From NCBI RefSeq assembly GCF_024298905.1, contig NZ_CP101154.1, positions 558,001-622,000 on the forward strand: DNA of 64,000 nt, in the 5' to 3' direction. Source of the DNA: Natronomonas marina (GTDB taxonomy: Archaea > Halobacteriota > Halobacteria > Halobacteriales > Haloarculaceae). Under the pieces are notes generated by a model. That model was not told the DNA's origin. It searched no databases and was given only the letters and a program-made list of their open reading frames with translations. This document shows, in pieces, positions 27,628-36,296 of the stretch. Each line of letters begins with the position of its first letter. The first letter of the stretch is position 1. Position numbers and translations under genes: made by a program.

Positions 27628-27726
27628 GCCCCGGGGATTCCTCGCTTCGCTCGGAATCTCGCCGCTCGCGGCTCACTTCGTTCACCGCTCGCAGTTCCGG
27701 GACGTCTCGCTTCGCTTGACGTCCCG
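27628..27726. terminator. Pair of hairpins with TCGCTTCGCT loops
   Basis: Between the DUF5808 stop and the hisS start. GATTCC/GGAATC arms enclose TCGCTTCGCTC (about 27636-27659), and GGGACGTC/GACGTCCC arms enclose TCGCTTCGCTT (about 27698-27724), directly after the DUF5808 stop. Similar symmetric GCTTCGC-type sequences recur elsewhere in the window. They may be 3'-end structures of the DUF5808 transcript. Confidence 0.45.
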
Positions 27727-28002
27727 CTAGTCGTCCACGACGACCTCGACCGGATCGTCGGCCGCCTCGTCGTCGAACTCCTCGCCGGACTGCTGTTGCT
27801 GGTAGAAGAGCGCGCCGGCGACGGCCAGGACGACCCACGAGCGCCAGTTCGCCAGGTTGAGCGTGTAGCCGACGCCGAACGGCTTCTCGACCAGCATTCC
27901 CTCGTCCGGTTGCCAGTAGGCGGACATCATCCGCCCGAGCGACGGCTTCTCGAAGTTGTACGGAACACCGAACAGTTCGCCGGACTTCGGTTTGTCGGGC
28001 AT
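27727..28002 (-). CDS. DUF5808 domain protein
   Basis: 91 residues: PKSGELFGVPYNFEKPSLGR and GVGYTLNLANWRSW are the haloarchaeal DUF5808 signature, followed by one membrane helix and an acidic tail. The start MPDKPKSG is about 28 nt from a TATA-like CTTATAG near 28027-28033. Function unknown; probably a membrane-attached protein. Confidence 0.85.
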   Translation of the reverse strand: MPDKPKSGELFGVPYNFEKPSLGRMMSAYWQPDEGMLVEKPFGVGYTLNLANWRSWVVLAVAGALFYQQQQSGEEFDDEAADDPVEVVVDD

Positions 28003-28051
28003 ACTCGGCCGTACGGCACGCCGGGACTTATAGACACGGCCCACGCCGCAA

Positions 28052-29671
28052 TCACTGGTACCGGCCGCGGCCCTCTATCTCGCGCAACTGCTCGACGACG
28101 CGCTCGTCGCCGACCGTCGCGTAAGCGTCCTCGAACGCCGACAGCAACTCGGCCGCGTCGTCGGCCGTCCCGCCGACGGCGCCCTCGAAGACGTGGAGGT
28201 CCATCGCGTAGTCCTCGACGTCGTCGGTGTAGTAGCCGAGACCGAAGTCGATGAGGTAGACCCGTCCCTCGGCAGCGGCGTCGCCCGGACGACCGACCCG
28301 GACGTTCCGCGGCGTCGGGTCGCCGTGGACGAAGCCAGCCTCGTGACACCGCGCGAGGTGCCGCCCGACCGCCCGGATCCGCGATTCAGTCAGCGCGTCC
28401 CGGAGGTCGGCGCCGCCGACGTACTCCAGTCGGAGCCGTCCCTCCGGCGGGTCGACGTCGTAGACGACGGGCGTCGGGACGCCGAGACGCCGGGCCTCGC
28501 TCGTCAGGCGGGCCTCCGTGCGGGTCCGCCGGCGACGGAGCCTGTCGTCCAACTCGGCGTGCCGGTAGGACTTCGGGAGCCGGCGCTTGTCGACCTGCTC
28601 GGGGGGGTCGAACTCGACGACGGCCTCGGCGCCCTGGACGCGCTCGTCGTCCGGGGCGGGGGCGGCGACGCCCGCGCCGTCCCGCCAGGTGACCGGCACC
28701 TGGTCGGGCCGGAAGTCCGGCCGCACGCGGGACTCGTCGACCGCGACCGTGTCGCCGGCCTCGTACATCTTCGCGCCCAGCACCGCTATCATGCCGGCGT
28801 TGTCCCGGAGGAATCGCGCCTCGGGCGCGTAGAAGTCGGCGCCGCGCTCCTCGCACATCGTCGAGAGCATCCCGCGGAGGCGGGCGTTCTGCCCGACGCC
28901 GCCGCCGAGGACGAGTTCGTCGGTCCCCGTAAGCGACAGCGCCCGTTCGCTGACCTCCGTCAGCATCGCAAAGACCGTCTCCTCGAGGCCGCGACAGACG
29001 TCGTCGACGGGGACGCCGTCGTCGACCGCCTGCTTGGCCGCCGAGGTGATGCCCGCGAACGAGAAGTCCATCCCCTTGACGACGTAGGGCAACTCGACGT
29101 ACTCGCCGTCGCGGGCGTGTGCTTCGACCTTCGGGCCGCCGGGGTGGCTCCAGCCGACGTGACGCGTGAACTTGTCGATGGCGTTGCCGACGCCGGTGTC
29201 CATCGTCTCGCCCAGCACCCGGTAGCGGCCGTCGCGGTAGCCGAGGACGTGGGCGTTCGCGCCGGAGGCGTTCAGACAGACCGGCGAGTCGAACCCCGAG
29301 CGGTGGCGGCCGATCTCGAGGTGGGCGACCATGTGGTTGACGCCGACGAGCGGCACGTCCAGCGACCCCGCCAGCGCCCGCGCGGCGGTCCCGACGATGC
29401 GGAGACACGGGCCGAGACCGGGACCACGCGAGAAGGCGACGGCGTCCAGCGCCTCGGCCGGGGGCCCGTACTCCTCACGGACCGTCTCCAGCACGTCCTC
29501 GACGACCGACGGCACCGCCTCGCGCATGTGCTCGGCCGCCTCGCGCGGGTGAATGCCGCCGCTGGCGGGGGCGTAGGCGTCGGACTCGATGAGAACGTCG
29601 TCGGTCTCGACGTCGAAGACGGCCGCACTGGCACACCAGGCGGTTCCCTCGACGCCGAGCACCCGGGTCAC
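28052..29671 (-). CDS. Kae1-Bud32 fusion: tRNA t6A synthase and its kinase
   Basis: 539 residues. Residues 1 to about 325 are Kae1, the threonylcarbamoyl transferase that makes t6A37 in tRNA, with the metal site H113-x3-H117 (NHMVAH) and GGGVGQNARLR. Residues about 340-539 are Bud32, an atypical small kinase/ATPase of the KEOPS complex, with HGDPTPRNVRV and DFGLGYY motifs. The fusion is common in archaea. GTG start at 29671. It follows S24e and S27ae on the same strand, the usual archaeal order, with 3 bp after the S27ae stop. Confidence 0.95.
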   Translation of the reverse strand: MTRVLGVEGTAWCASAAVFDVETDDVLIESDAYAPASGGIHPREAAEHMREAVPSVVEDVLETVREEYGPPAEALDAVAFSRGPGLGPCLRIVGTAARALAGSLDVPLVGVNHMVAHLEIGRHRSGFDSPVCLNASGANAHVLGYRDGRYRVLGETMDTGVGNAIDKFTRHVGWSHPGGPKVEAHARDGEYVELPYVVKGMDFSFAGITSAAKQAVDDGVPVDDVCRGLEETVFAMLTEVSERALSLTGTDELVLGGGVGQNARLRGMLSTMCEERGADFYAPEARFLRDNAGMIAVLGAKMYEAGDTVAVDESRVRPDFRPDQVPVTWRDGAGVAAPAPDDERVQGAEAVVEFDPPEQVDKRRLPKSYRHAELDDRLRRRRTRTEARLTSEARRLGVPTPVVYDVDPPEGRLRLEYVGGADLRDALTESRIRAVGRHLARCHEAGFVHGDPTPRNVRVGRPGDAAAEGRVYLIDFGLGYYTDDVEDYAMDLHVFEGAVGGTADDAAELLSAFEDAYATVGDERVVEQLREIEGRGRYQ

Positions 29672-29674
29672 GGC

Positions 29675-29809
29675 CTACTCGAACTCGGTGTAGCCGCACT
29701 TCCCGCAGTGCTGGCGGTCGCCGTAGTCGCCCAGGAAGGTGTCGCCACACCGGGGGCACTGCTCGCGGTCCGTGGTGCCGTCCTCGTTGTAGAACTCGTA
29801 GCGGGCCAT
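29675..29809 (-). CDS. rps27ae: 30S ribosomal protein S27ae
   Basis: 44-residue zinc-ribbon ribosomal protein. It begins [11 protein letters not shown] and has two CxxC knuckles (C18/C21 and C35/C38, CPRC and CGKC) separated by [13 protein letters not shown]. Lies between S24e (abutting: the stop of S24e is at 29810) and Kae1. Length is normal for the haloarchaeal protein. Confidence 0.95.
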   Translation of the reverse strand: MARYEFYNEDGTTDREQCPRCGDTFLGDYGDRQHCGKCGYTEFE

Positions 29810-30127
29810 CTACGCCTCCTCCGCCTCGCCCTCGGCCTCTTCCTCGTCGGCGGTGATCTTGTTGCGCTCGAGCATGTGCTCCTGCTCGACGTCCTCGGCG
29901 GCCTCGGCGCTGTCGTAGACCTTCGCGTAGCCGACGGTCTTTCGCATGCCGTACTTGGTGTCGAGTTTGTGGACGACCACCTCGCCGGCGTCCTTGTTCA
30001 GTTTCGCGGCCAGCGAGTCACGAACGGAGAGCCGGGAGGGCGTCGCCTCGTCGTGGGTCAGCTGGAACCGGACGTCCGTCCGGTGCAACATCGGGTTCTC
30101 GTCTTCCTCGATTATTTCGACGTCCAT
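29810..30127 (-). CDS. rps24e: 30S ribosomal protein S24e
   Basis: 105 residues with LHRTDVRFQLTHDEATPSR and TKYGMRKTVGYAKVYDS, the hallmark of S24e, and an acidic C-terminal tail rich in Glu. It heads the S24e-S27ae-Kae1/Bud32 operon. The start matches the family (MDVEIIEEDENPMLHR). Confidence 0.95.
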   Translation of the reverse strand: MDVEIIEEDENPMLHRTDVRFQLTHDEATPSRLSVRDSLAAKLNKDAGEVVVHKLDTKYGMRKTVGYAKVYDSAEAAEDVEQEHMLERNKITADEEEAEGEAEEA

Positions 30128-30193
30128 GGTTACGTTGCCCCGAAATTCCCGCGAAGCACTGAAAAGGATTTCGAAGCCGCCGGTGTGGTCGCC

Positions 30194-32413
30194 TCAGGCC
30201 GAGGGACCGACGACGAAGGCCTCGCCGCCCGTCCCGCTCACGGACTTCCAGGCGCCGTCGACCCGTATCTCCGCCGGGCCGAACTGGTAGTAGTTCGTCT
30301 CGCCCGCGCCCGAGGGCGCCTCCAGCAGGTACTGGTAGGTCGTCGAGCCGCTGGCGGGGTCGGCGAACCGGACCCGCTTGACGCTGCCGTCCGTCTCGAC
30401 GCTCTCGACGGCCGGACTCTCCTCGGCGTAGACCGTCCACGACGCCGGCACGACGTCCTCGACGGGGGCCTCCGTCGGCGCCTCGACGGTGACCGTCTGG
30501 CGGCTGGTCTGCCCGCCGGTGTAGACGGAGGAACCGACCTCGCGGGTTCCGGTCGGGGTCCGGGGTCCCTCGGGGACCGGCAGGTCTGCGCCCCACGACC
30601 GGAGGTGCAGGGCGTTGTCGCCGCCCGTCTCGACGAACGTCGGCGTCGGCGTCGGCGACTGCACGCGGCCGGCCGCGGTCCCCTGGCTGAGGACGACCGC
30701 GAGTCGCTGGCCCGCCTCGACGGTGGCGTCCAGCGGCTCGATTGGGAGGCTGACGTCGAGTTCCTGCCCGGGGACGACGGTGCCCGCCTCCGGGCCGTCC
30801 TGGGCGTACCGGAGGTCGACCTGTCCCCAGCCGACCCGTTCGGTCGCGCCGCCCTCGTCGACCGCGTAGACGTGCGCCGTGAGGTGGCTGGCCGGGCCGG
30901 TCGGCGTCACGGTGACATCCACGGTCGGTTCGCCAGCGAAGCGGAGGTCTGACTCGACGGGGTCGGATTCGAAGGTGACGCAGGCCCGACAGCCGGGCTG
31001 GGGGTTGGACGATTGACTCGGGTCGACGTAGACCGTCCCCTGGCCGGTCTCCTCGCTCGGCTCGGTCCGCAGGTCGCCGTCGGTGCCCAGGTAGAACGCC
31101 GACGACTCGGCCTCGACGGGCGGCCACTCGTCGGCGCCGTACCACTCGCCGGCGGAACTCTGGGCGTGGACCCGCGCGTCGAAGGGGTCCGTCGGGGTCG
31201 AGGGGTCCGTCTCCGCCGGAATCACGTCGTCGATAGCCTCCGGGTCGCGGCCCTTCAGTTCGCTCTCGAACCACTTCAGCAGGAAGTCGGCCCAGTCGGG
31301 GTTGAACGCCGAGGTCATCTCGTCGTCGTTGTTCTTGATGCGGCCGTCGTCGGGGTAGCGGTGGGCGAACTGCCCGAAGTAGACGTGGGTCTTCACGCCG
31401 GCCTCCCGCAGCGCCTTCGTCCAGGGGTACACCTGCGAGGGGTCGACGTTCCAGTCCTGCAGGCCGTGGACCATCAGGACGCTGCCGTCGTAGTTGCGGG
31501 CCACGCCGGGCTTGAGCACCCGCGAGGTCCAGTAGCCGCTAGGGTCGTACTCGCCGGTCGCGCCGGCGTACAGCGCCCACAGCGTCCCGACGGCGTAGTT
31601 GTCCGGACACTGTGCCCGCGAGAGGTAGGTGCGGAGGCCCGTCCCCGAGAACGGCGTGTGTTCGGCCAGCGAGATGAGGTAGTACAGCCCCGTGAGAACG
31701 CCGTAACCCCGCTGTTCCGGTGCGCCCCGCTTGTACATCAGTTCGTGGACGTCGGGGACGCCGCTGAAGGGAACGACGGTCGACAGATACGGGTTGCCCT
31801 TCCGGGCGGCCATCCACGGCGTCGTGCCGTCGTACGAGCGGCCGATGATAGCGACGTTCTCGTTGGAGTCGTCGTGCTCGCCGAGCCAGGTCACCGCCTG
31901 GTCGATGTCGGCCTGCTCGTTCGGTCCCATCAGCTCCATACAGCCGCCGGAGCCGCCAGTGCCCCGGACGGCCACCGCCGCGACGGCGTAGCCCTGCTGG
32001 ACGTAGTTCTCCGCCAGCCGTCGGGTGCGGATGCAGTCCCGGACCGAACTGCCCCGCAGGTCGCTGATGTACGGCGTCGCCCGGAGGATGACCGGCGCCG
32101 TCTCGCCCTCGTCGAGGTCCGGCCAGAGGACGCCGATCTGTATCTTCTCGCCGTCCCGGCCGCTCTCGAGTTCGACCGTCTCCTCGGTGCCGAACTCGTG
32201 TGTCGGCTCCCGCGATACCTCGGTGTAGAACTCCTCGCGGCTCGGATCGCAGTCGAACCCCAGGAACGTCACCGTCGGTCCCGGTGCGGGTTCGTCCGGG
32301 ACGAACTCCTGGGCCTCCGCCGACCCGACCAGCGAGAGGCCCGCCGTCGAAGCCGCCGCCGAGCGCAGTACCGACCGTCGTGATACGCCACTGTCCCCGT
32401 CGGACTCGAACAT
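30194..32413 (-). CDS. Tat-exported CocE/NonD-type hydrolase (X-Pro dipeptidyl-peptidase-like)
   Basis: 739 residues. A twin-arginine signal SRRSVLRSAAAS at 11-22 indicates folded export. Then comes an alpha/beta-hydrolase domain with nucleophile S193 in IIGRSYDGT, acid in HGLQDWNVD (D320 or D324) and H351 in FAHRYPDD. The C-terminal X-Pro dipeptidyl-peptidase jelly-roll starts near 410. The family includes cocaine esterase and PepX-type peptidases; the substrate is unknown. It sits between two informational operons and shares no function with them. TATA-like TTTATTTAC lies about 58 nt before the ATG. Confidence 0.88.
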   Translation of the reverse strand: MFESDGDSGVSRRSVLRSAAASTAGLSLVGSAEAQEFVPDEPAPGPTVTFLGFDCDPSREEFYTEVSREPTHEFGTEETVELESGRDGEKIQIGVLWPDLDEGETAPVILRATPYISDLRGSSVRDCIRTRRLAENYVQQGYAVAAVAVRGTGGSGGCMELMGPNEQADIDQAVTWLGEHDDSNENVAIIGRSYDGTTPWMAARKGNPYLSTVVPFSGVPDVHELMYKRGAPEQRGYGVLTGLYYLISLAEHTPFSGTGLRTYLSRAQCPDNYAVGTLWALYAGATGEYDPSGYWTSRVLKPGVARNYDGSVLMVHGLQDWNVDPSQVYPWTKALREAGVKTHVYFGQFAHRYPDDGRIKNNDDEMTSAFNPDWADFLLKWFESELKGRDPEAIDDVIPAETDPSTPTDPFDARVHAQSSAGEWYGADEWPPVEAESSAFYLGTDGDLRTEPSEETGQGTVYVDPSQSSNPQPGCRACVTFESDPVESDLRFAGEPTVDVTVTPTGPASHLTAHVYAVDEGGATERVGWGQVDLRYAQDGPEAGTVVPGQELDVSLPIEPLDATVEAGQRLAVVLSQGTAAGRVQSPTPTPTFVETGGDNALHLRSWGADLPVPEGPRTPTGTREVGSSVYTGGQTSRQTVTVEAPTEAPVEDVVPASWTVYAEESPAVESVETDGSVKRVRFADPASGSTTYQYLLEAPSGAGETNYYQFGPAEIRVDGAWKSVSGTGGEAFVVGPSA

Positions 32414-32517
32414 GGTATGTGGTCACACCAGGAACCGACCTACAAAACTATTCCCACTGAAACCGGTGTAAATAAACCCGTGTCGAACCGGGATTTCCGG
32501 TCGATAGAAGTATCCGT

Positions 32518-33057
32518 TCAGGCGGCGAGGATGGCTGAAAGCCGGTCGTAGTCGCCGTCCATCGCCGCGAGCAGCTCTCGACACCGGACGCGGAGTTCCT
32601 CGTCGACGCTCGCAAGCACCATCCCCTCGTCGGGCTGCCCGTAGACGACCGAGGCGCCGTCGGGTGCGGCGACCACGGCCGGCAGCGCGGCGAGGTCCTC
32701 CTCGCCGCGGACGGTGATGACGACCGAGCCCTCGCGGCCGACGGCGTCGACCAGCGCCGAAAGCAACTCCTCGGTCAGCGTCGCGGGCGGGTTCTCGACC
32801 TCGATCCGGTGGTCGAAGCCGTCGATGGCGTCGAGTATCTCGCGTTCGACCCGCTCGCGTTTCGTCTTGCCGTCCACCAGCGCGACGTCGGGACGGTGGC
32901 CCGCCTCCAGCAGGTGGTAGGTGACGATGTCGCCGACGGCGACGATGGGGGCGGTCGCGTCCCCGTACAGGACCTCGGCGTCGGTGTAGACGGGGCCGAG
33001 CGGCTCCTTCAGTTCGCCGCGGAGCGAATCCGGGAGTTCGAGGACGACCTCGGCCAT
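32518..33057 (-). CDS. GTP-dependent dephospho-CoA kinase
   Basis: 179 residues, the archaeal (PF04019-type) enzyme for the last step of CoA synthesis. Typical blocks: GPVYTDAEVLYG, VAVGDIVTYHLLEAG, LVDGKTKRE, VENPPATLTEELL and VITVRGEEDLAALPAV. It is the last gene of the aIF2-gamma/PIN/Rpo7/Spt4 operon, separated from spt4 by one base. Confidence 0.92.
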   Translation of the reverse strand: MAEVVLELPDSLRGELKEPLGPVYTDAEVLYGDATAPIVAVGDIVTYHLLEAGHRPDVALVDGKTKRERVEREILDAIDGFDHRIEVENPPATLTEELLSALVDAVGREGSVVITVRGEEDLAALPAVVAAPDGASVVYGQPDEGMVLASVDEELRVRCRELLAAMDGDYDRLSAILAA

Positions 33058-33058
33058 C

Positions 33059-33256
33059 TTACCGGACCTTCAGCGCGTACCGGCCCGGCTCGGTGACCTC
33101 CATCTCCTTTGCGATCTCGCTCTTCTCGGGGTGGGCGATGACGACGTAGCCGGCCCAGTCCTCGGTCAGCGAGTTCGAGCCGCAGGCGGGACACTGCTCG
33201 CCGTCGTCGACCTCGAGCACGCGGTGGCAGTCCCGACACACCAGCCGGTCGGCCAT
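33059..33256 (-). CDS. spt4: Transcription elongation factor Spt4 (RNA polymerase subunit E'')
   Basis: 65-residue zinc-ribbon protein: CRDC...CPACGS supply four cysteines, followed by the SLTEDWAGYVVIAHPEKSEIA core. Spt4 pairs with Spt5 to make RNA polymerase processive. Adjacent to rpo7 with abutting genes, the classical archaeal pair. Confidence 0.95.
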   Translation of the reverse strand: MADRLVCRDCHRVLEVDDGEQCPACGSNSLTEDWAGYVVIAHPEKSEIAKEMEVTEPGRYALKVR

Positions 33257-33826
33257 CTAATCACCCGCCTGCGCCTCGCGGCGCTGTCGTTCCTCCTCGA
33301 GCCAGCCGTGCTTGCCGAGGCCGGGCTGTTTCGCGGTCAGCCCGATCTTCGAATCGCGGGGGTTCCGCTCGTCGATGCTCTTCGTGACGATGCGCGCCCG
33401 GACGGCGTCGCCGACGCTCAGCACGCGGTTGGAGTCCCGCGAGGCCAGCTGCTGGTTCTCCTCGTCGTAGGCGAGGTACTCGTCGGATATCTGCGAGACG
33501 TGGAGGAGTCCGTCCACGGGACCGATGCCGACGAAGGCGCCGAAGTTGACGACCTCGACGACCTCGCCGTCGACGACCTCCTGCATCTGTGGGTCGAACG
33601 TGACGGCGTCGAACTCCGCCTCGTAGTAGACGCCCGGCCGGTTCGGGAGTACGGCCCCGTCACCGATGTCGTGGACCTCCGTTACGGAGACGACGCTCCC
33701 GACCTCCTCGTCCATCCGTCCTTCGAGCTTGTCCTGCAGCAGCCGCTTGACAAGCCCCGGCGACACATCAGCGAGGTGTCTGGGCGGCACCTCGACCGTG
33801 TCCTTGAGTCGTACCCGTTTGTACAT
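33257..33826 (-). CDS. rpo7: DNA-directed RNA polymerase subunit Rpo7 (E')
   Basis: 189 residues. An N-terminal RNP-like domain (MYKRVRLKDTVEVPP...) is followed by an S1 RNA-binding domain (VVEVVNFGAFVGIGPVDGLLHVSQI). With Rpo4 it forms the RNAP stalk. Positioned between the PIN gene and spt4 in the conserved operon; the PIN gene ends one base before its start. Confidence 0.95.
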   Translation of the reverse strand: MYKRVRLKDTVEVPPRHLADVSPGLVKRLLQDKLEGRMDEEVGSVVSVTEVHDIGDGAVLPNRPGVYYEAEFDAVTFDPQMQEVVDGEVVEVVNFGAFVGIGPVDGLLHVSQISDEYLAYDEENQQLASRDSNRVLSVGDAVRARIVTKSIDERNPRDSKIGLTAKQPGLGKHGWLEEERQRREAQAGD

Positions 33827-33827
33827 G

Positions 33828-34202
33828 CTATGGTTCAGTGATCTCGAATTTGGTTCGGCCCCGTAAACTAATTACGGGAACGTTCGCTTCCAGGAGCCGC
33901 TCTCGGAGCGGCATGTCGCTCGTGACCGCATACGCCGCCTCGCGGCCGAGTTCCACGACCGCGTCGTCCGCGTAATCGGCGTCGTGCTCGACGACGTCGC
34001 ACTCCCGGCGGGCCAGGTCGGCCCCGACGCTCGCCGCCGTCGCCGCCTCGCCGGCGCCGTCGGCCAAGGCGTCCAGTTCCGACAGCACCGCCTCGGGGAC
34101 GACGGCCTCGTAGTCGCCGAGCAGCCGGTCGAGCTCCTCGAAGATCCGGACGTCGACCTCGACCGGCGCCATGAGTGCGTTCGTGTCGAGCACGACTCTC
34201 AT
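33828..34202 (-). CDS. PIN-domain protein (Fcf1/Nob1-like)
   Basis: 124 residues. Acidic residues of the PIN nuclease triad/tetrad appear as LDTNALM near the N-terminus, LSELDALA in the middle, and DDAVVELG and [10 protein letters not shown] later. Conserved in archaea between aIF2-gamma and rpo7, suggesting a role in rRNA processing, but this is inference. The start ATG overlaps the aIF2-gamma stop (ATGA). Confidence 0.88.
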   Translation of the reverse strand: MRVVLDTNALMAPVEVDVRIFEELDRLLGDYEAVVPEAVLSELDALADGAGEAATAASVGADLARRECDVVEHDADYADDAVVELGREAAYAVTSDMPLRERLLEANVPVISLRGRTKFEITEP

Positions 34203-35425
34203 CCCCGCAGCGTGCCGACGCCGATGAGCCGCCAGCGGGCGCCGACCCGGCGATTGATTGCTATCTTCGCGTCGGGCTCCGCACAGACGGGCCGCTTGAG
34301 GTTGACCTCGCACTCGCCCTCGCGGGCGCTGGTGACGGCGCCGACCGTCGTGGCGGTGCCGACCGTCAACATCAGCGGCTCGCCGGTCGATATCTCCTCG
34401 ACGTCGCCCTCGCCGACGATGCGGTCGAACAGTTCGACGTCCATCGTGAACCCGTCGTGCGTCGGCGGGAGGCTACCCGGCGGACCCGCGACCTGTCCTG
34501 CCAGGGCGTCGCCCTTCGTCAGCGAGGGGTCCAGCCCGGTCCCGACCCCGAGCAGGCCGCCGGGACCGACCTCGTCGACGAACTCGCCGCCGGCCTGCAG
34601 CGACCGGACGGTCGTCTCGACGGGGTGGTACTCCGCTTCGCCGCCCTCCTCGATTTCGCGGCCGGGCTTGATCTCCAGTTCGTCGTCTTCGTGGAGCCGC
34701 CCCTGCGACAGCGAGCCGCCCAGGACGCCACCCGTGAGGTCCTCCCAGGTCGTCCCCGGGCGGTTGATGTCGAACGAGCGGGCGACCTGCAGGCGGGCGT
34801 CGGCGTCGGGGTCCCGGTCCGGCGTCGGAATCTCCTCCTGAACCGTCTGGATGAGGAGGTCCATGTTGACCTCCTGCTGGGCGGAGGTGGGAACGATGGG
34901 CGCCCCCTCGGCGACGGTGCCCTCGACGAACTCCTGTATCTGCTCGTAGTTGCGCATCGCCTGCTCGCGGTCGACGAGGTCGACCTTGTTCTGGGCGATG
35001 ACGATGTTGTCGATGCCGATGATGTCCAGCGCCATCAGGTGCTCTTCGGTCTGGGCCTGCGGCACCGGCTCGTTGGCGCCGATCACGAGCACCGCACCGT
35101 CCATGATGGCCGCGCCGGACAGCATCGTCGCCATCAGCGTCTCGTGGCCCGGCGCGTCCACGAACGAGACCGTCCGAAGATGCTCGCTCTCGGAGCCGTC
35201 CGGACACTCCTCGTCGACGGTGTAGCGCTCGGGCTCGTCGAGGTCCGGACACTCCCGGAACGTCGCGTCGGCGTACCCGAGGCGGATGGAGATGCCGCGC
35301 TTCATCTCCTCGGAGTGCTGGTCGGTCCACTCGCCGGACAGTGCCTGCACGAGCGTCGTCTTCCCGTGGTCGACGTGGCCAACCAGTCCGATGTTCACCT
35401 CCGGTTGTCGGTGATTTCCCGTCAT
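34199..35425 (-). CDS. Translation initiation factor aIF2 subunit gamma
   Basis: 408-residue GTPase that delivers Met-tRNAi to the 30S subunit. G1 is GHVDHGKT (16-23), DAPGHE is the G3 motif, NKVDLV the G4 motif, followed by the two beta-barrels. In the zinc-knuckle insert only two cysteines remain ([10 protein letters not shown] and DEECPDG) instead of the usual four. It heads the operon PIN-rpo7-spt4-dephospho-CoA kinase. A perfect 6-bp inverted repeat GTCATT-TAGT-AATGAC (35421-35436) covers its start codon. Confidence 0.95.
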   Translation of the reverse strand: MTGNHRQPEVNIGLVGHVDHGKTTLVQALSGEWTDQHSEEMKRGISIRLGYADATFRECPDLDEPERYTVDEECPDGSESEHLRTVSFVDAPGHETLMATMLSGAAIMDGAVLVIGANEPVPQAQTEEHLMALDIIGIDNIVIAQNKVDLVDREQAMRNYEQIQEFVEGTVAEGAPIVPTSAQQEVNMDLLIQTVQEEIPTPDRDPDADARLQVARSFDINRPGTTWEDLTGGVLGGSLSQGRLHEDDELEIKPGREIEEGGEAEYHPVETTVRSLQAGGEFVDEVGPGGLLGVGTGLDPSLTKGDALAGQVAGPPGSLPPTHDGFTMDVELFDRIVGEGDVEEISTGEPLMLTVGTATTVGAVTSAREGECEVNLKRPVCAEPDAKIAINRRVGARWRLIGVGTLRG

Positions 35426-35563
35426 TTAGTAATGACGTGTAAATCCTCCCGTGCGAGTGATAACGCTTCCGCTTTATCCGTGCCGGTGGGGTCGTCGCGG
35501 CAGCCGGAGGGCGGGACGCACACCCGTCCCGACCGATAAAAGGCCGGCGAACCTACGTCGAAC

Positions 35564-36238
35564 GTGGCTCCAGTAGAAACCGTCACCTTCGACTCCTACA
35601 GCACGCTCGTCGACGTCACCGCCGTCGAGTCGGCACTGGCCGACGCCGTCGACGACCCCGAACCGGTCTCGAACCACTGGCGGTCGCGGTCGCTGCTCTA
35701 CACCACCGTCGCCAACGAGGTGGACGCCTACGACACCTTCTACGCGCTGAACCGCGCGGCGCTGGAGCACGCCCTGGAGAGTCACGGCGTCGACCTCCCA
35801 CCGGACGAGCAGGAGGCGATACTGGAGACCTACCACGAACTCGCCGTCTTCGACGACGTTCGCGGGGGGCTGCAGGAACTGGACGAGGCCGGCGTCGACG
35901 TCTACGTCCTCTCGAACGGGAATCCCGAGATGCTCGCCTCGATGGTCGACCACGCCGGCATCGGCGAGTTCCTCGAGGACATCATAAGCGCCGACGAGGT
36001 GGAGACGTTCAAGCCCAGCGCCGAACTGTACCGCCACGCGGCCGCCCGGACCGGAACGCCAATCGACCGCGTCGCCCACGTCAGCGCGCTGTTCTACGAC
36101 GTGCTCGGGGCGAGCCACGCCGGCATGACCGGCGTCTGGCTGGACCGGGGGACGACCCCCTGGGACGACGTTGCCGGTGCCCCCGACGCCGTCGTTTCGG
36201 CCATCCGCGAGGTCGGCCCGACGCTCGACCTGACGTAA
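35564..36238 (+). CDS. HAD-type hydrolase (haloacid dehalogenase type II-like)
   Basis: 224 residues. Nucleophile Asp in TFDSYSTLVD near the N-terminus, motif II Ser in YVLSNGNPEM, motif III Lys in ETFKPSAELY, and HVSALFYDVLGASHAGMTGVWLDRG near the C-terminus match type II haloacid dehalogenases. The second acidic residue of typical phosphatases is replaced, as in dehalogenases, but the true substrate is unknown. The GTG start at 35564 is supported by a TATA-like GATAAAAG about 26 nt upstream. Confidence 0.85.
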   Translation: MAPVETVTFDSYSTLVDVTAVESALADAVDDPEPVSNHWRSRSLLYTTVANEVDAYDTFYALNRAALEHALESHGVDLPPDEQEAILETYHELAVFDDVRGGLQELDEAGVDVYVLSNGNPEMLASMVDHAGIGEFLEDIISADEVETFKPSAELYRHAAARTGTPIDRVAHVSALFYDVLGASHAGMTGVWLDRGTTPWDDVAGAPDAVVSAIREVGPTLDLT

Positions 36239-36296
36239 TTCCTACAAAAACGCCGTTCAGCCAACCTATTAGCCCCTGGCGTCCATCCCCCCGAGC

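Noticed and set aside
28193-30952. Plus-strand open frame of 919 codons opposite Kae1-Bud32, S27ae, S24e and CocE
   Set aside because: Runs antisense through four clearly real genes; composition rich in Val/Arg/Gly with no motif.
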